A stretch of 64,000 bases of DNA from Theileria orientalis strain Shintoku (taxonomy: Eukaryota; Apicomplexa; Aconoidasida; Piroplasmida; Theileriidae): positions 364,001-428,000 of the forward strand of contig NC_025262.1 of the NCBI RefSeq assembly GCF_000740895.1, in the 5' to 3' direction. The position numbers and the translations under genes were made by a program. Under the pieces are notes generated by a model. The model was not told the origin of the DNA. It worked only from the letters and a program-made list of their open reading frames with translations, and did not search any database. Of the stretch, positions 1-10,211 are shown one piece after another (within the stretch, counting starts at the first letter, position 1; the number at the start of each line of letters is the position of its first letter).

Positions 1-372
1 ACTTTTAAAACTCCATCGGATTTTTTGTTTTTATCATCTTATTTTTTATTTAAACAAATTGAATTATTGAATATTTTTACTCAAAATTCAAAAGATGACA
101 AACGTTATTTTATTAAACTCATTAAGAATTATATTGTTTTATTTTATGATCTTTTAAATTTAAGGTACTATAGAAATGAGTTAGTTGTAAATTATTACAG
201 TGATTATATAGAATCACTGTCACGTGGGAAAATTAGTTACAATCGTATATTTTCTATTAATGAAAATTCCGATGACAACAATCAGACGGAATCAACTGAT
301 GTAGAAAATTTTACATATGAACATTTAAAAATAAAGGACATTGAAAAGATATTAATGTATTATGATTATTAA
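1..372 (+). CDS. 3' exon of an unidentified protein, cut by the left edge
   Basis: The frame is open from base 1 to a TAA at 370-372, so this is the C-terminal part of a gene whose start lies outside the window. The 123 visible residues are rich in Phe, Tyr, Leu, Asn and Lys and look helical and soluble, ending in an acidic Asp/Asn/Glu stretch and a short tail ending YYDY. No motif allows a family assignment. The composition matches AT-rich piroplasm coding sequence. Whether base 1 lies inside an exon of a longer multi-exon gene cannot be seen. Confidence 0.6.
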   Translation, partial: TFKTPSDFLFLSSYFLFKQIELLNIFTQNSKDDKRYFIKLIKNYIVLFYDLLNLRYYRNELVVNYYSDYIESLSRGKISYNRIFSINENSDDNNQTESTDVENFTYEHLKIKDIEKILMYYDY

Positions 373-992
373 AAATCTAATTAAATGATCAGACAATGAT
401 GTAATAATTAATCATTAAACTTTAACAAATCACAAATATTAATATAAATATAATACACATATGTGTTATTGTTGTGTTTATGTACATATGTATAACACAT
501 AAGTATCAATATATTTATATAAATACGAGTATCAGTATATATTACAGTTATTGACAATTATTGACACATCAATATAATATATAATTGAATTAACATTTAC
601 AATAATTTAAACTTAACACATTTATTAATTATTATAAATGATGGAATGATAAATTTATTGGCAATATAATAACATAATCATGTGCTTTTTTAATATTTAC
701 ACCATACCAAACTGATGTGTAATAATATTCAATCATATAAGATGCACTACAACAGAATCCAATACATCGGTTGCAGCATCAATATAGCACTATTTATATT
801 ACATTTTTGTTTGTAAATACAGATAATATATCAACTTATAACTAAACATCCATAATTGTTACTATTAATGTTTTTATTGTTATATTAACCTAATAACATT
901 AAAACTAGTTCACTGTCAATACGCCAAATTCGCATCATCATTATCAACACTAAATTTATCAACATTTCAAAGATAAATCGTTTTTTATCATA
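373..992. other. AT-rich intergenic stretch, no gene seen
   Basis: About 620 bases of very AT-rich sequence with short TATA/ACATAT runs separate the left-edge gene from the Asn-rich protein. No exon with plausible splice sites was seen on either strand. It presumably holds the 3' UTR of the first gene and the promoter and 5' UTR of the next. Confidence 0.5.
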
Positions 993-1526
993 ATGGACGA
1001 CAATTATACGAATAACGAAAACAACAATATTTATAACAATAACATTATTGATAACAATAACATTATTGATAACAATAACAATATTTATTCCAATAACAAT
1101 ATGGAGAACAACTCATCAACTGGTTTAGATCAGAGGTTTGATTCTTCAGTTGCAGAAGCTGGATCCAATTCTGTCAACGGTTGTTCTGTAACATCCCGCG
1201 AATCATCAAATGAATCTTCTAGCAGCGATTCTTCATCCAGTGAATTATTCGTTTCTGAAAATGAAAATTCTGCTATGAGTAATTATATAAGTGTACCTCC
1301 TCATAACAGAGGTCGTGTTACAACTACTGCTACTATGCACAAATCTGCTCAAAAGGACTTTGTTTACAGTGGTATGACAACTAGCCTTTCAGAAAATAGT
1401 GACCGAGGAAACAGAGCAAGTAATATTATAAATATATTATATAAAATAAGATTATTCCTTATAGTGATGGGGCTAATTTGGTTAATAAAACTAATAATTA
1501 CCATATTTCGTAACAATAATATGTAG
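993..1526 (+). CDS. Asn/Ser-rich protein with a C-terminal membrane anchor
   Basis: A single-exon frame of 177 residues. The first 40 residues are an Asn-rich low-complexity tract built from repeats of the type NNNIIDNNN, followed by a Ser-rich, Glu-containing region (residues about 65-95). The last 30 residues hold one hydrophobic segment (LFLIVMGLIWLIKLIITIF) followed by only a few polar residues. That layout fits a tail-anchored membrane protein facing the cytosol; no signal peptide is present. A splice donor inside the 3' part cannot be excluded, so the C-terminus could differ. No family was recognised. Confidence 0.55.
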   Translation: MDDNYTNNENNNIYNNNIIDNNNIIDNNNNIYSNNNMENNSSTGLDQRFDSSVAEAGSNSVNGCSVTSRESSNESSSSDSSSSELFVSENENSAMSNYISVPPHNRGRVTTTATMHKSAQKDFVYSGMTTSLSENSDRGNRASNIINILYKIRLFLIVMGLIWLIKLIITIFRNNNM

Positions 1527-1564
1527 GAAATAACTTAATACCGGATAATAAAAAAAGCTATAAT

Positions 1565-1960
1565 ATGTTTTACATCAACACATCGAATAATAAATGGTTA
1601 TTACTGTTTAAAGAATCTTTTGAACCCAATTTATTAAACATATTGTCTAGTGACCAAAATTCGATAACACATTTTGGTTTTGGTCTATTGGTCAATTTTT
1701 ACAAATAGTTAGTTTTGGTTCATAATCGATTTCTATCACCGTATAAACCATATTCATTACACCTGTAAAATAAACACATAACACATAAATATAAACTTAA
1801 AAATCGTATTATTGGGTCATTGCCATGATATTTGATTATACTCACGTCACGATGGTAAGTTGGGCACACACATCTTTTTTTTCAGGTTTCCTCTATCGAC
1901 TTAGGCTCGGATAGTATAGAGGACAAATCACTAATCTGTAAAATAGAAGCATCACATTAA
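1565..1960 (+). CDS. candidate small spliced gene, unknown product
   Basis: An ATG at 1565 opens a 47-codon frame of ordinary protein composition. A strong polypyrimidine acceptor (cttttttttcag, ending 1885) precedes a 24-codon open stretch ending in TAA at 1958-1960. A phase-0 donor after the CTATTG near 1690 would join the two directly; other donors are possible, as is a separate exon starting at the ATG near 1824 with a perfect GTAAGT donor. The TAA overlaps the stop of the convergent large gene. No family recognised. The exon chain is an inference from splice signals and open frames. Confidence 0.3.
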
Positions 1961-4900
1961 AATAGCGACTGCAGGTGGTGAATGTGCTGCAGTGGTATTT
2001 TGACGAACGTGAAGTTGAAGTTGAACTCGACGTTCTCCCCGCTCACGTACCTGTCCACGTACTTCTCGACCAGCTTCGCCTCGATGGTCCTGCTGCTGTT
2101 GTACTGGTAGATGAAGAAGTTGTAGGTGAAGAAGTACCGGTGGTACCAGTTGAATATCACGGTGAGAAGCATGTACTTGACGAACGTGAAGGAACTCGCC
2201 CTCGACCTGATGTTCAGAAGCGCGTCGTAGACCGCGTCAAACGCGCTCTTGTTTGGAACGGCGTGGACCAGGATCGGGAAGACTGAGAACGCGATCACCT
2301 GGAGAACCCTGATGTCGTTGACCAGGCTCAGCTTCGTCAGCAGGAACAGAAACATGCCCAGCTCGTCTCCCGCCTGCTCCTCCTCGGAGCTCGACTCTCC
2401 GGTCTCCTCGGGCCCGCAGCCGGGGTCGCGGGCGCAGGCTCGCGCCGAGTGCGCGCCGTGCGCGCCGCGACCGGCCGGCGGAGCGTGCGACAGGCTGTAG
2501 CCCTTCATGTAGTAGACGAACAGCGACTTGCTGCCGCTCGAGCCGATGTAGCAGACGATGTTGTTGTCGTTGGTAATCTGCTTGAAGTTGAGCAGGTACA
2601 GGATCACGTCCTTGGACAGGTACTCGAACTCGCTCAGGTGCTCAAACTTGACCAGAGGCATCGTGAACTTGCGATAGAAGTTCCTCTCCAGGTTAACCGC
2701 TTCGCTTCCCAGGTGCTTCAGCTCGTACATTCTCACGAGCAGCTGCACGTACATGAAGTAGAACCGGAACCACTCCACGTTAACCACTCCTGTTAATTTG
2801 CTACTTTCACTACCCGAGACTGCACTGTCTGTGTTAGCCAGCCTGCTGTTCGAAGGCTCCACGTAGCGCGCTCGCTTCATCTGCGGCTCTAGATGGCCCG
2901 GTTGTGCGTTGTCAGTGACAGAGCTCGGGCCACTACTGTTTGTTCCTATTGCCTCCAGCACCTCTCTGCCCAAAACTGCTAAAAAGTAGTTCGCGTCGGC
3001 CAGGAGGTCAAATAAGCCACTGTTTGAGGCGCTTTTTAGCGTGTTGTAGTACGACATTGAGTATGTCAAGTGCAGCTCGGGGAAGGTCGAAAAGAACTTG
3101 AGGAGGCCGCTGATCGGGGATATCTTTATGAAGCAGGTCAGGATGGCCGGGTACTTCTTAAAACTCTTCCAGAGGAAGCCGTCGCTCATCACGGTCTCGA
3201 AGACCAGCTTAATTATGGCCGCCTCTGCGGTTTCCTCGATCGCCTCTTGAGCGTCGTCCCTAGCTTCAGCCGCGTCTACACCGTAGCCGGCTCCCGCCTC
3301 GGGGCCGCTTCTAGCGGCGTAGCCGTGACCACGCTCTACGGTGTTACCGCCGTGCGCGCTGCTGTCAATATTGTTCGTGGCTGTGGCCTGCTCTCCCTTG
3401 CTCCTCAGCCTCAGCCTGAAAACTGTCCTCATAGCGGCGTTGAACACTGATTGCGGCGTCGTGCCGTTGACCCTACTCAGGTGCGCCATCAACTTGTTGA
3501 ATATCCTCATCGATATCGTCAACTTCCTTCCCACCTCAAACTGCGTCGAAGAGCCGAGCATGCCGTTGAACAGCGACGTCATGGCTACGTAGTACATCAG
3601 CTCATAGGCTACTACTTTCCCGTTTTCTCCGTTGTTGTAGGCCGAACTCAGCAGCTTCAGCATGTGCTTTTCGATCGCCTCCCTCGTCTCGAGGTCGTTG
3701 TTTTCGTGGAGCTCGTTGTAGAGCATCGAGCTGATCAGCGTGTCTATCACCGAGCCCAGCTTGCAGTTCAGCTCCTCGGCCCCTCCGCCGTAGCTGCCGA
3801 CCGCCGCGCTCATGTGGCTGAACGTGAAGTTGTACGTTACGTTCGCCACGTCAGTGGTCGAGGCGCCGCCTGCGTTGTCGTCGCTCTTCCCCCCAGGCTC
3901 ACTCGACTGACTCCCTCCCTGGTCCAGTGTGCACGAAGGGTGCCCCAGGTAGTAGTTGGGCAGTCCGTAGTCCTCGTTGACTATGCGATCTATGTACTCG
4001 AGCAGCTTGTGGTCCGTCAAGCACTTGAGCAGCATTTCCGTGGCGCTGATTGCCGACTCCGCGCCTTCCAGGCTGCTCAGCCCGAAGGCTCCGCTGCCGC
4101 CGCTCCTCGCGCTTTCTTCGTAGAAGGCGTAGTTGTACAGGAACTCCAGCGCCAAAGCGTACGCCTGCGTCAGCATGAACCTCGTCAGGCTCTCGTTCTC
4201 CTCTCGCGCCACTCCGAACTTCACGTACACGCGCTTCTCGTCTCCGAACTTCTGGCTGATCAGCCTGTGCTGGACGCTCAGGTTGCTTACGTTGTACAGC
4301 GTCAGCAGCTTGTGCAGGTACGACTTCTTCAGGCAGTCCTTCAGCTCCTTTATCTTGTGCGTGTTCACCTCCGCGTCCGTGGGACCGGCGCCGCGCCTCG
4401 CCTCCACGTCTTCTCTCTTCGCCATGTAGTGCAGCACTGTCGTAATTGTCAGGGCTGAGGTCACGTTGACGCAGAACGTCGACGTGAACTCACTGTTGTA
4501 GTGGTAGACCATGTTTTCCAGGTAGTTCATGAGCATCCTCAGGATGTCCACGTTCCTGTTTATGAAGTGCATCAGCAGGTTAACGTTCAGCAGTGCGTCC
4601 AACACGCTCTTCTCCCCCAGCAGCTTCTCTTCAAAGATACCGTTTTCGATCCCAATTCTCCTGCCAAAACTACCTTCAGACCCATTAAAGTCGCCCGAGT
4701 CCTCGTTATTGCTTCCTGAACCATCACTGGTTGCTGCACTCTCCTTATTTCCACTCTTATTTTTGCCATTTTGTGCCCTAGACCTGCCTCTGAACCCCCT
4801 TCTTCTATTCCTCTTCATAAACACCAGTGTTATCAGCTTATTTGCCAGCAAATACTCCAAAGTGTCATTTACTTCCCCTTCTTGAGCAAATCCAGAGTCG

Positions 4901-7788
4901 CTGTCGTTATAATCTCCGTCCGCCTCTGCCTTCTTATCTGCTCTATATTCCTCGTCGCCGCCATAAGTCCCCATCTCGTTGTTCAGTGCCAATTTAGAGT
5001 ACAGGTTACTCAGAAGCCGCATTGAATTTTTGCTGGTCAGCTTTGTCAGGTTCAGGTACCTGTTACTCCCTATTTCCACGTAGTTCTTTTCCTTGGTGTT
5101 CCTATTCAGCAGCCCTGAGTTAAACGAGTAGTCGAACATCAGCATGTCCATGACCATTGAGAGCTTAAAGTTTGCCAGCTCCAGACAAGATACTGACGAG
5201 TTAATGTTGTTTATCAACAGCAGCAGCAGGTATTCAAACAACACTCCTAGGCTCGTTGTCTTATCCAGGCCTTTCACGAATGCTTTGTACAGTTCCAACA
5301 GGCGACTGCCGCCACTACCGTTGCCACCCTGCCCATTTGCGCTATTCGGCGACTCAACACTCACCTTCTCATCTTTTGAATTTTTGCTCAACTCATCTTT
5401 CCGCTCTCCGTTCAGCCTACTGACGCTCTTGTGGTACAGGTAGTGCTTCAGCAGCTTATACGACAGCCTCACTACCAGTGACATTTTTTCGTATTGGAGC
5501 AGGCTCTTGCTCACTCTCAGGTACTTCATCAGGTACCAGTACAGTCCTATTCTCCTTTTCAACGCCATTTCGTTCTCCAAATGCTCCACGTCGTCCTTCT
5601 CCACACTAGTTCCTGGCATCCCTCTGTGCAGCGCGCTCCGGTCGACGTTATTTTTTTCCAGGTACAGCAGCAGGTTGAATATGTATGTGCACTCCTTGTG
5701 GCTAACCAGGTTCAAGAGTGCTGCGCTGTCGCCCTTGCTGTTTTTCAGCAACACATTCAACACGTTTTCACTCCCTTCCGCTCCACCCGCGTTTGCCACG
5801 GCGCCACCTGCGTTAGTTTCCGGAGCAGCCTGCGTGTTACTCGAGCTGCTGGCGATGCCGCTCGCGCTCCCTGTGGATGCACTCGACAGCAAATACGTCC
5901 ATATGTTCAGCTTGATCGACTGCACTCCTGACAGCAGCCCTAATATCTTTATCAGATCGTAGTTCATGCAGCTGATTATTATCTCCTTGCCCCTCGGGTT
6001 GAGCCATATTTGTATCAAGAGGTCCGTAGACTCTCCTCTGACCAGTATTCTAGAGTCGTCCGACGACTGCAGGAGCAGCTTCAGCGACATCAGGAACACG
6101 CTAAAGGTCGTTCTTCTGCACTCCACGAACTTGTCGCAGAAGCTCTTGACTGTCCTCACCAGCGAGATGACGCAGTTCATGTACTTCTTGCTGCTCAGCT
6201 TCAGCGGGTTGACTCCCGTCGCTATGCTGTTCACCAGCGGCCTCCAGCAGCTCCTTTCCTGGCTGAAGCATATCGGTATGAAGCGCTCTATGAACCTCTC
6301 GAGGTAGTAGAGCTGGAGGCTGCAGCGCGAGCCGTCCAGCAGCATCGCCAGGCTCTCGTAGAAGGTCCTCAGCTGCTGCCTCTCCAGGCTCGGCAGGATC
6401 GAGGATATGATTATGATGTAGTCCTCGTCCGTACATATCAGCGCGTAGTGTCCTAGCATGTTAAGCAGCGCCTCGTTCGTGTTCCTGTACATGTAGCTCA
6501 GGTACTTCAGCGTCGGCATGTTGCTCGTTATTGCGTTCAGGTTCACTGTTCTTATCAGCACCACCATGTCGTCTTTGTTCTTACTGCCGACCGTCGGCGG
6601 CGGATTGTTGAATGTGTACGTTACTGCTGGCTCACTGTCCCAACTGATCGCCTTGTAGTTGTCTATTGACGTCTCATTGTTCATGCCAGTGCTCCCCTCT
6701 CTGTTCTTCCCCGCTTCATTAGCGCCTCTATTTGCTCCTGAATTTGCACTCGGATTCGTGTTCATGGTCCCTGTGGTCAATATCGTCTTCGGCAGCAGCG
6801 CCACGTCCTTTTCCTCGTTGATAAACTTCAGAAACTTCCCTGTTTCCCACGACAAGTCCTCCTTGCTCTGTCCACTCGTGCCAAACGACAGCGACTCCTT
6901 GTACCCGTTAAGCACGAACAGGAACAGCAGGTATCTGTACACTCTTTCCACGTTGTGCAGGTAGTACTGTTCAAACTCCTCCAGCCTGTAGCCCACTCTC
7001 ACTCTGAATATACTCGCCACTGCGAACTTTACTCTGTCGCACACCTTGTTCACCTGGTCGAGCGCGCAATTAAGTCTTTCCAACCTCTGTTTAAACTGCA
7101 CTGTCTGCCTGATTGCCAGATGCTTCGCTTGCAGCTTACTGTGGTCTGGCTTCCTTTTCGGCAGCGGAGATGGCGGCCCTGCTTTGGGAAACGGCACTAG
7201 GTTTTCTCCACTTTTAAACGGCATCATTTTTTCGTAGATAATTTGTGCTGGCGCCACCATTGGACTCGGCGGCTCCTTCGGCCTAAACATCAGTCCTATC
7301 GCTTCTCCCGCGTTCTGGCTGCTGAAACTCGTCACAAAGCCTCCCATTTCATTTATCTTTCCTGCTATTTGCTGCGATGGGTTCATATAATTTCTGAATT
7401 GTGGACTCATTTGTGTGTTTATATGAACCGGCACACTTCTCATTGGCATTTCCGCCTTTTTCCCCAACGTCCCGTCTCTTTTACTCTTATATGGAGGCGG
7501 TGGTGCTCCTGGCATTGGCACATTTGCTGGGTGTGTTCTCGCTTTAACGATTCTGTGTGTTAGGTGCTGCAGGTTCGGTCCTGCTCCGTAGTGAACTGGA
7601 GGAGGCGCCGGTTTTATTACATTGTGCCCCAACTGGTTTATTATGCTCGGCCCATCTTTATATGTTATTGGCGGTGGTGGCTTCGGTCTTATTATTTGCG
7701 TTCTTGTACTCCTTGTGATTCTCTGCCCTCTTTGTGCGATCCTATTTCCTCTATTTACTGTATCATTTGCGGGATTCCTTCTATGCAT
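1957..7788 (-). CDS. very large conserved-type hypothetical protein (1,943 aa), single exon
   Basis: One uninterrupted frame of 1,943 codons. The first 220 residues are Pro-rich and basic and contain two similar units (IIRPKPPPP-ITYKDGP and VIKPAPPP-VHYGAGP, residues about 32-75). After that the protein is mainly Leu-rich helices, suggestive of a HEAT/ARM-like scaffold, interrupted by Ser/Gly/Asn/Ala-rich linkers (around residues 340-375, 640-670, 815-835, 990-1040, 1290-1320). No signal peptide, membrane span or catalytic motif was recognised. Third codon positions are much richer in G/C than in neighbouring genes, which creates long meaningless antisense frames. It could be a nuclear or RNA-related scaffold, but that is a guess; no function is assigned. 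Confidence 0.8.
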   Translation of the reverse strand: MHRRNPANDTVNRGNRIAQRGQRITRSTRTQIIRPKPPPPITYKDGPSIINQLGHNVIKPAPPPVHYGAGPNLQHLTHRIVKARTHPANVPMPGAPPPPYKSKRDGTLGKKAEMPMRSVPVHINTQMSPQFRNYMNPSQQIAGKINEMGGFVTSFSSQNAGEAIGLMFRPKEPPSPMVAPAQIIYEKMMPFKSGENLVPFPKAGPPSPLPKRKPDHSKLQAKHLAIRQTVQFKQRLERLNCALDQVNKVCDRVKFAVASIFRVRVGYRLEEFEQYYLHNVERVYRYLLFLFVLNGYKESLSFGTSGQSKEDLSWETGKFLKFINEEKDVALLPKTILTTGTMNTNPSANSGANRGANEAGKNREGSTGMNNETSIDNYKAISWDSEPAVTYTFNNPPPTVGSKNKDDMVVLIRTVNLNAITSNMPTLKYLSYMYRNTNEALLNMLGHYALICTDEDYIIIISSILPSLERQQLRTFYESLAMLLDGSRCSLQLYYLERFIERFIPICFSQERSCWRPLVNSIATGVNPLKLSSKKYMNCVISLVRTVKSFCDKFVECRRTTFSVFLMSLKLLLQSSDDSRILVRGESTDLLIQIWLNPRGKEIIISCMNYDLIKILGLLSGVQSIKLNIWTYLLSSASTGSASGIASSSSNTQAAPETNAGGAVANAGGAEGSENVLNVLLKNSKGDSAALLNLVSHKECTYIFNLLLYLEKNNVDRSALHRGMPGTSVEKDDVEHLENEMALKRRIGLYWYLMKYLRVSKSLLQYEKMSLVVRLSYKLLKHYLYHKSVSRLNGERKDELSKNSKDEKVSVESPNSANGQGGNGSGGSRLLELYKAFVKGLDKTTSLGVLFEYLLLLLINNINSSVSCLELANFKLSMVMDMLMFDYSFNSGLLNRNTKEKNYVEIGSNRYLNLTKLTSKNSMRLLSNLYSKLALNNEMGTYGGDEEYRADKKAEADGDYNDSDSGFAQEGEVNDTLEYLLANKLITLVFMKRNRRRGFRGRSRAQNGKNKSGNKESAATSDGSGSNNEDSGDFNGSEGSFGRRIGIENGIFEEKLLGEKSVLDALLNVNLLMHFINRNVDILRMLMNYLENMVYHYNSEFTSTFCVNVTSALTITTVLHYMAKREDVEARRGAGPTDAEVNTHKIKELKDCLKKSYLHKLLTLYNVSNLSVQHRLISQKFGDEKRVYVKFGVAREENESLTRFMLTQAYALALEFLYNYAFYEESARSGGSGAFGLSSLEGAESAISATEMLLKCLTDHKLLEYIDRIVNEDYGLPNYYLGHPSCTLDQGGSQSSEPGGKSDDNAGGASTTDVANVTYNFTFSHMSAAVGSYGGGAEELNCKLGSVIDTLISSMLYNELHENNDLETREAIEKHMLKLLSSAYNNGENGKVVAYELMYYVAMTSLFNGMLGSSTQFEVGRKLTISMRIFNKLMAHLSRVNGTTPQSVFNAAMRTVFRLRLRSKGEQATATNNIDSSAHGGNTVERGHGYAARSGPEAGAGYGVDAAEARDDAQEAIEETAEAAIIKLVFETVMSDGFLWKSFKKYPAILTCFIKISPISGLLKFFSTFPELHLTYSMSYYNTLKSASNSGLFDLLADANYFLAVLGREVLEAIGTNSSGPSSVTDNAQPGHLEPQMKRARYVEPSNSRLANTDSAVSGSESSKLTGVVNVEWFRFYFMYVQLLVRMYELKHLGSEAVNLERNFYRKFTMPLVKFEHLSEFEYLSKDVILYLLNFKQITNDNNIVCYIGSSGSKSLFVYYMKGYSLSHAPPAGRGAHGAHSARACARDPGCGPEETGESSSEEEQAGDELGMFLFLLTKLSLVNDIRVLQVIAFSVFPILVHAVPNKSAFDAVYDALLNIRSRASSFTFVKYMLLTVIFNWYHRYFFTYNFFIYQYNSSRTIEAKLVEKYVDRYVSGENVEFNFNFTFVKIPLQHIHHLQSLF

Positions 7789-8120
7789 TGTTTATTCTCC
7801 TATTTTCTTTCACTATTTTACATTATTTTCACCTTTTAACAACCCTTTTTCAACTTTCATTCTCTTTTATCTTTACGTGCTACTACTCTATTCGCGTCTA
7901 TTTATACCAACTTATTATCTCCCAATTCCAATATAACATATATTTATCTACTCTCACATATATTAATGTTATTTTTACTCCTTATTTACTACTTTATGGG
8001 CCAGAATTTCTTTACTTGTGGTGGCATACACATCACATAAACCTTTTTATTCTATTACTTTTTCTACTACTATTTATCACATTAATTACTAATTTCTATC
8101 ATGTATTCGTTTTAACTAGA
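7789..8120. other. intergenic, pyrimidine-rich on the plus strand
   Basis: About 330 bases of T/C-rich plus-strand sequence between two minus-strand genes. It should contain the promoter and 5' leader of the large gene and the 3' UTR of eS1. The open frames here are by-products of the missing purines and have no coding character. Confidence 0.5.
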
Positions 8121-8909
8121 TTAGGATGCCTGCAACTCTGCCGTCAGCAGGTTTGTTGCACTATCTGACTCCTTCAGCTTCAACGCCTGCAGCTCCTCGT
8201 CTGGTGAGTAGTTGTGTGCTTCCATCAGCTTCGTCAGGTCGAACTTCGGCTTCTTGAGCACCTTGATCTTCCTCACCAACACGTTCTGCAGTGGAAACAC
8301 TGACTTACATGCCTTCTCGATCTCCTTTCCTATCGACTCCGGTATCACCTTCTTCACGAGTTCTCTCAAAGTGCTGTTCGAGGCCTCGTTCGTCATCACT
8401 GATACCATTTTCTTGTGTATCATGCGCACCTTGCTCGATCTTACGTAACAAGTTGACTTGAGCTGCCCCGGTCTACGCTTCGTGTATCCTACGCAGAACA
8501 TTCTCAGGTGGTATCCGTCCAGCGTCTTCACGTCTGCAAATGCTTCGATCAGCGTGTAGTTTTTTCTTATCAGCGAGCATAGCTTATCTCTCGTCACGCT
8601 TGATCCGTGGAAGTCTGTCAGGCAGTTCCTTCCTTGTACGTCCTCGCATGAGAGCTTTATCTTGCGGTACGCTTGATCTTCGTCTGCGTTTAAATCTGCC
8701 AGACTCATTTCAAATACTCTTCCCTTGAGGCCGTCTGTTGCTAGTTTCGTACCAATTGTCTTCGTGACCAGCGTTTGTCCGAAATTGCGCACGTTGAACA
8801 CTACTGGTGCTTTCAGGTTGTACCATTCCTTCTTCGTGAAGGGGTCCACTACCTTCTTCTTTGAACCTTTCTTACCCTTGCTAACTCTTTTATTTTTTCC
8901 AACTGCCAT
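8121..8909 (-). CDS. RPS3A: 40S ribosomal protein eS1 (S3a)
   Basis: A single-exon frame of 262 residues, the usual length for eukaryotic eS1. It starts with the basic Lys-rich N-terminus ([19 protein letters not shown]) followed by the family signature [15 protein letters not shown], and continues through recognisable blocks such as [29 protein letters not shown] and [11 protein letters not shown]. eS1 sits on the platform side of the small subunit near the mRNA exit. The start is set by the conserved N-terminus directly after the ATG at 8909. The upstream region is AT-rich, as is usual for piroplasm ribosomal genes. Confidence 0.97.
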   Translation of the reverse strand: MAVGKNKRVSKGKKGSKKKVVDPFTKKEWYNLKAPVVFNVRNFGQTLVTKTIGTKLATDGLKGRVFEMSLADLNADEDQAYRKIKLSCEDVQGRNCLTDFHGSSVTRDKLCSLIRKNYTLIEAFADVKTLDGYHLRMFCVGYTKRRPGQLKSTCYVRSSKVRMIHKKMVSVMTNEASNSTLRELVKKVIPESIGKEIEKACKSVFPLQNVLVRKIKVLKKPKFDLTKLMEAHNYSPDEELQALKLKESDSATNLLTAELQAS

Positions 8910-9556
8910 TTTAATCTGATTTGATATACAATGATTTTAAATTATTTTGTTTTTACTTGGGTCACACCACACTAAAATAAGAGTGATTTCTCTGCTTAAA
9001 AGAACTATTTTATTGCAAATATACTCTTTTAAATTATACTGTGATATCACATAAACTGTTAAACAGATGATAAAGTTATTATCGACTAATTCAGTTGTGC
9101 CCCATCCTATGGTCCCCATGGATATACTGAAATCGCTTACACTAATGATTAATAGATTAATAACTCACACATATAGTTCATAGCATAAATATTAGTCATG
9201 TTCATAAAATGCTATTGATTGATCAAATATTTAATTAATTACATTATTATTTCTCAATTATATGTCTATTAAATAATTTCTTTATCAACTTAAACCATTT
9301 TATTTTACTTTTAAATTATAATTTTTTATATTATCAATTAATTTACTATAAATTGTAGAATCCGCAGATATCAAAACCCAATGTACCAATATTTTAAATT
9401 ACACATTTTATAATGGAACGTACGCATCAACGTTCTATAAACAGCATATATATGAAAAATAAATTCAATTTATCTATATTACATGTTAAATTTATCTGTT
9501 GTAGACTATTGGAGAAATAATAGGACAGTGATATTTTATATCACGATCAGTCGATT
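8910..9556. other. intergenic region upstream of eS1
   Basis: About 650 bases of AT-rich DNA between eS1 and TMA7, both on the minus strand. It should contain the eS1 promoter and leader. The only frame of note (minus, 8937-9119) has no protein-like features and was rejected. No RNA gene was recognised. Confidence 0.45.
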
Positions 9557-9899
9557 TTATTTTTTCTTTAAGGCCATTTTTGCTAATAGCAGTTTCCTAG
9601 CTTCTTCGTCTTTCCTATATTATGATTAGTAAACCATTATTTATTATCATATTGTACAAGGTCCTTATTAATTATATAATTTAACTAACAAACAAATTAA
9701 TTAATCCACATTACATAAAAAACAAATATAGTACTTTAATGTGATTACCTTTTTAATTCTGCATCTTTCTTCTTAAATTCCAAATCCTCCTCAGTTAAAA
9801 CACTGACTTTTTTTGGGGCCTTTAATGGCTTTTTTTTACCTCCCTAAAAATTAATTTCCCCTAATAATATTTATTATATACCTGTGTACCAGCTGGCAT
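9557..9899 (-). CDS. TMA7: translation machinery-associated protein TMA7
   Basis: A three-exon gene too small for ORF calling. Exon 1 (9899-9882) encodes MPAGTQ, exon 2 (9843-9749) begins GGKKKPLKAPKK and contains LTEEDLEFKKKDAELK, and exon 3 (9614-9557) ends KLLLAKMALKKK. Both introns are GT-AG and all phases agree, giving 56 residues. The GGKKKPLK-PKK start, the acidic EED centre and the Lys-rich coiled-coil end are the hallmark of the TMA7/CCDC72 family, a ribosome-associated factor of about 60 residues found across eukaryotes. Its position beside eS1 is probably coincidental. Confidence 0.9.
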
Positions 9900-10211
9900 T
9901 ACGATTTGTAAAAATTATTAAATTGTTTCTATGTTTTTCTAATATTTGGGGTAACAAATCTACACCATTTGTTGTAGACTCATTTCTAGTATATGTTATT
10001 TTATTTTTACAAATACACTTTTGAAATCCCATTTAATTCCCCTTAAATATATAAACACGGTTAAATGCTTTAAATATTCTTAAATATCTATTAACAGATA
10101 CAACTGTGTGTATAATCATGTTTATTCCATCCGATACCAAACATTATCCACATATTTGTAAATCCAATTCACATACTTCTGCATAATCTCATATTTGATC
10201 TATTATATTAA
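9900..10211. other. intergenic, no feature seen
   Basis: About 310 AT-rich bases between TMA7 and the stop codon of mitochondrial EF-Tu, both on the minus strand. It presumably contains the TMA7 promoter. No exon or RNA gene was recognised. Confidence 0.45.

Noticed and set aside
1975..7839. Many plus-strand frames of 60-335 codons opposite the giant gene
   Set aside because: They mirror the GC-rich codon pattern of the minus-strand gene, have odd compositions (Val/Arg/His/Gln-rich) and no start context or splice logic.
8937..9119. Minus-strand 60-codon frame upstream of eS1
   Set aside because: AT-driven composition and no homology-like blocks; more likely leader or promoter DNA.
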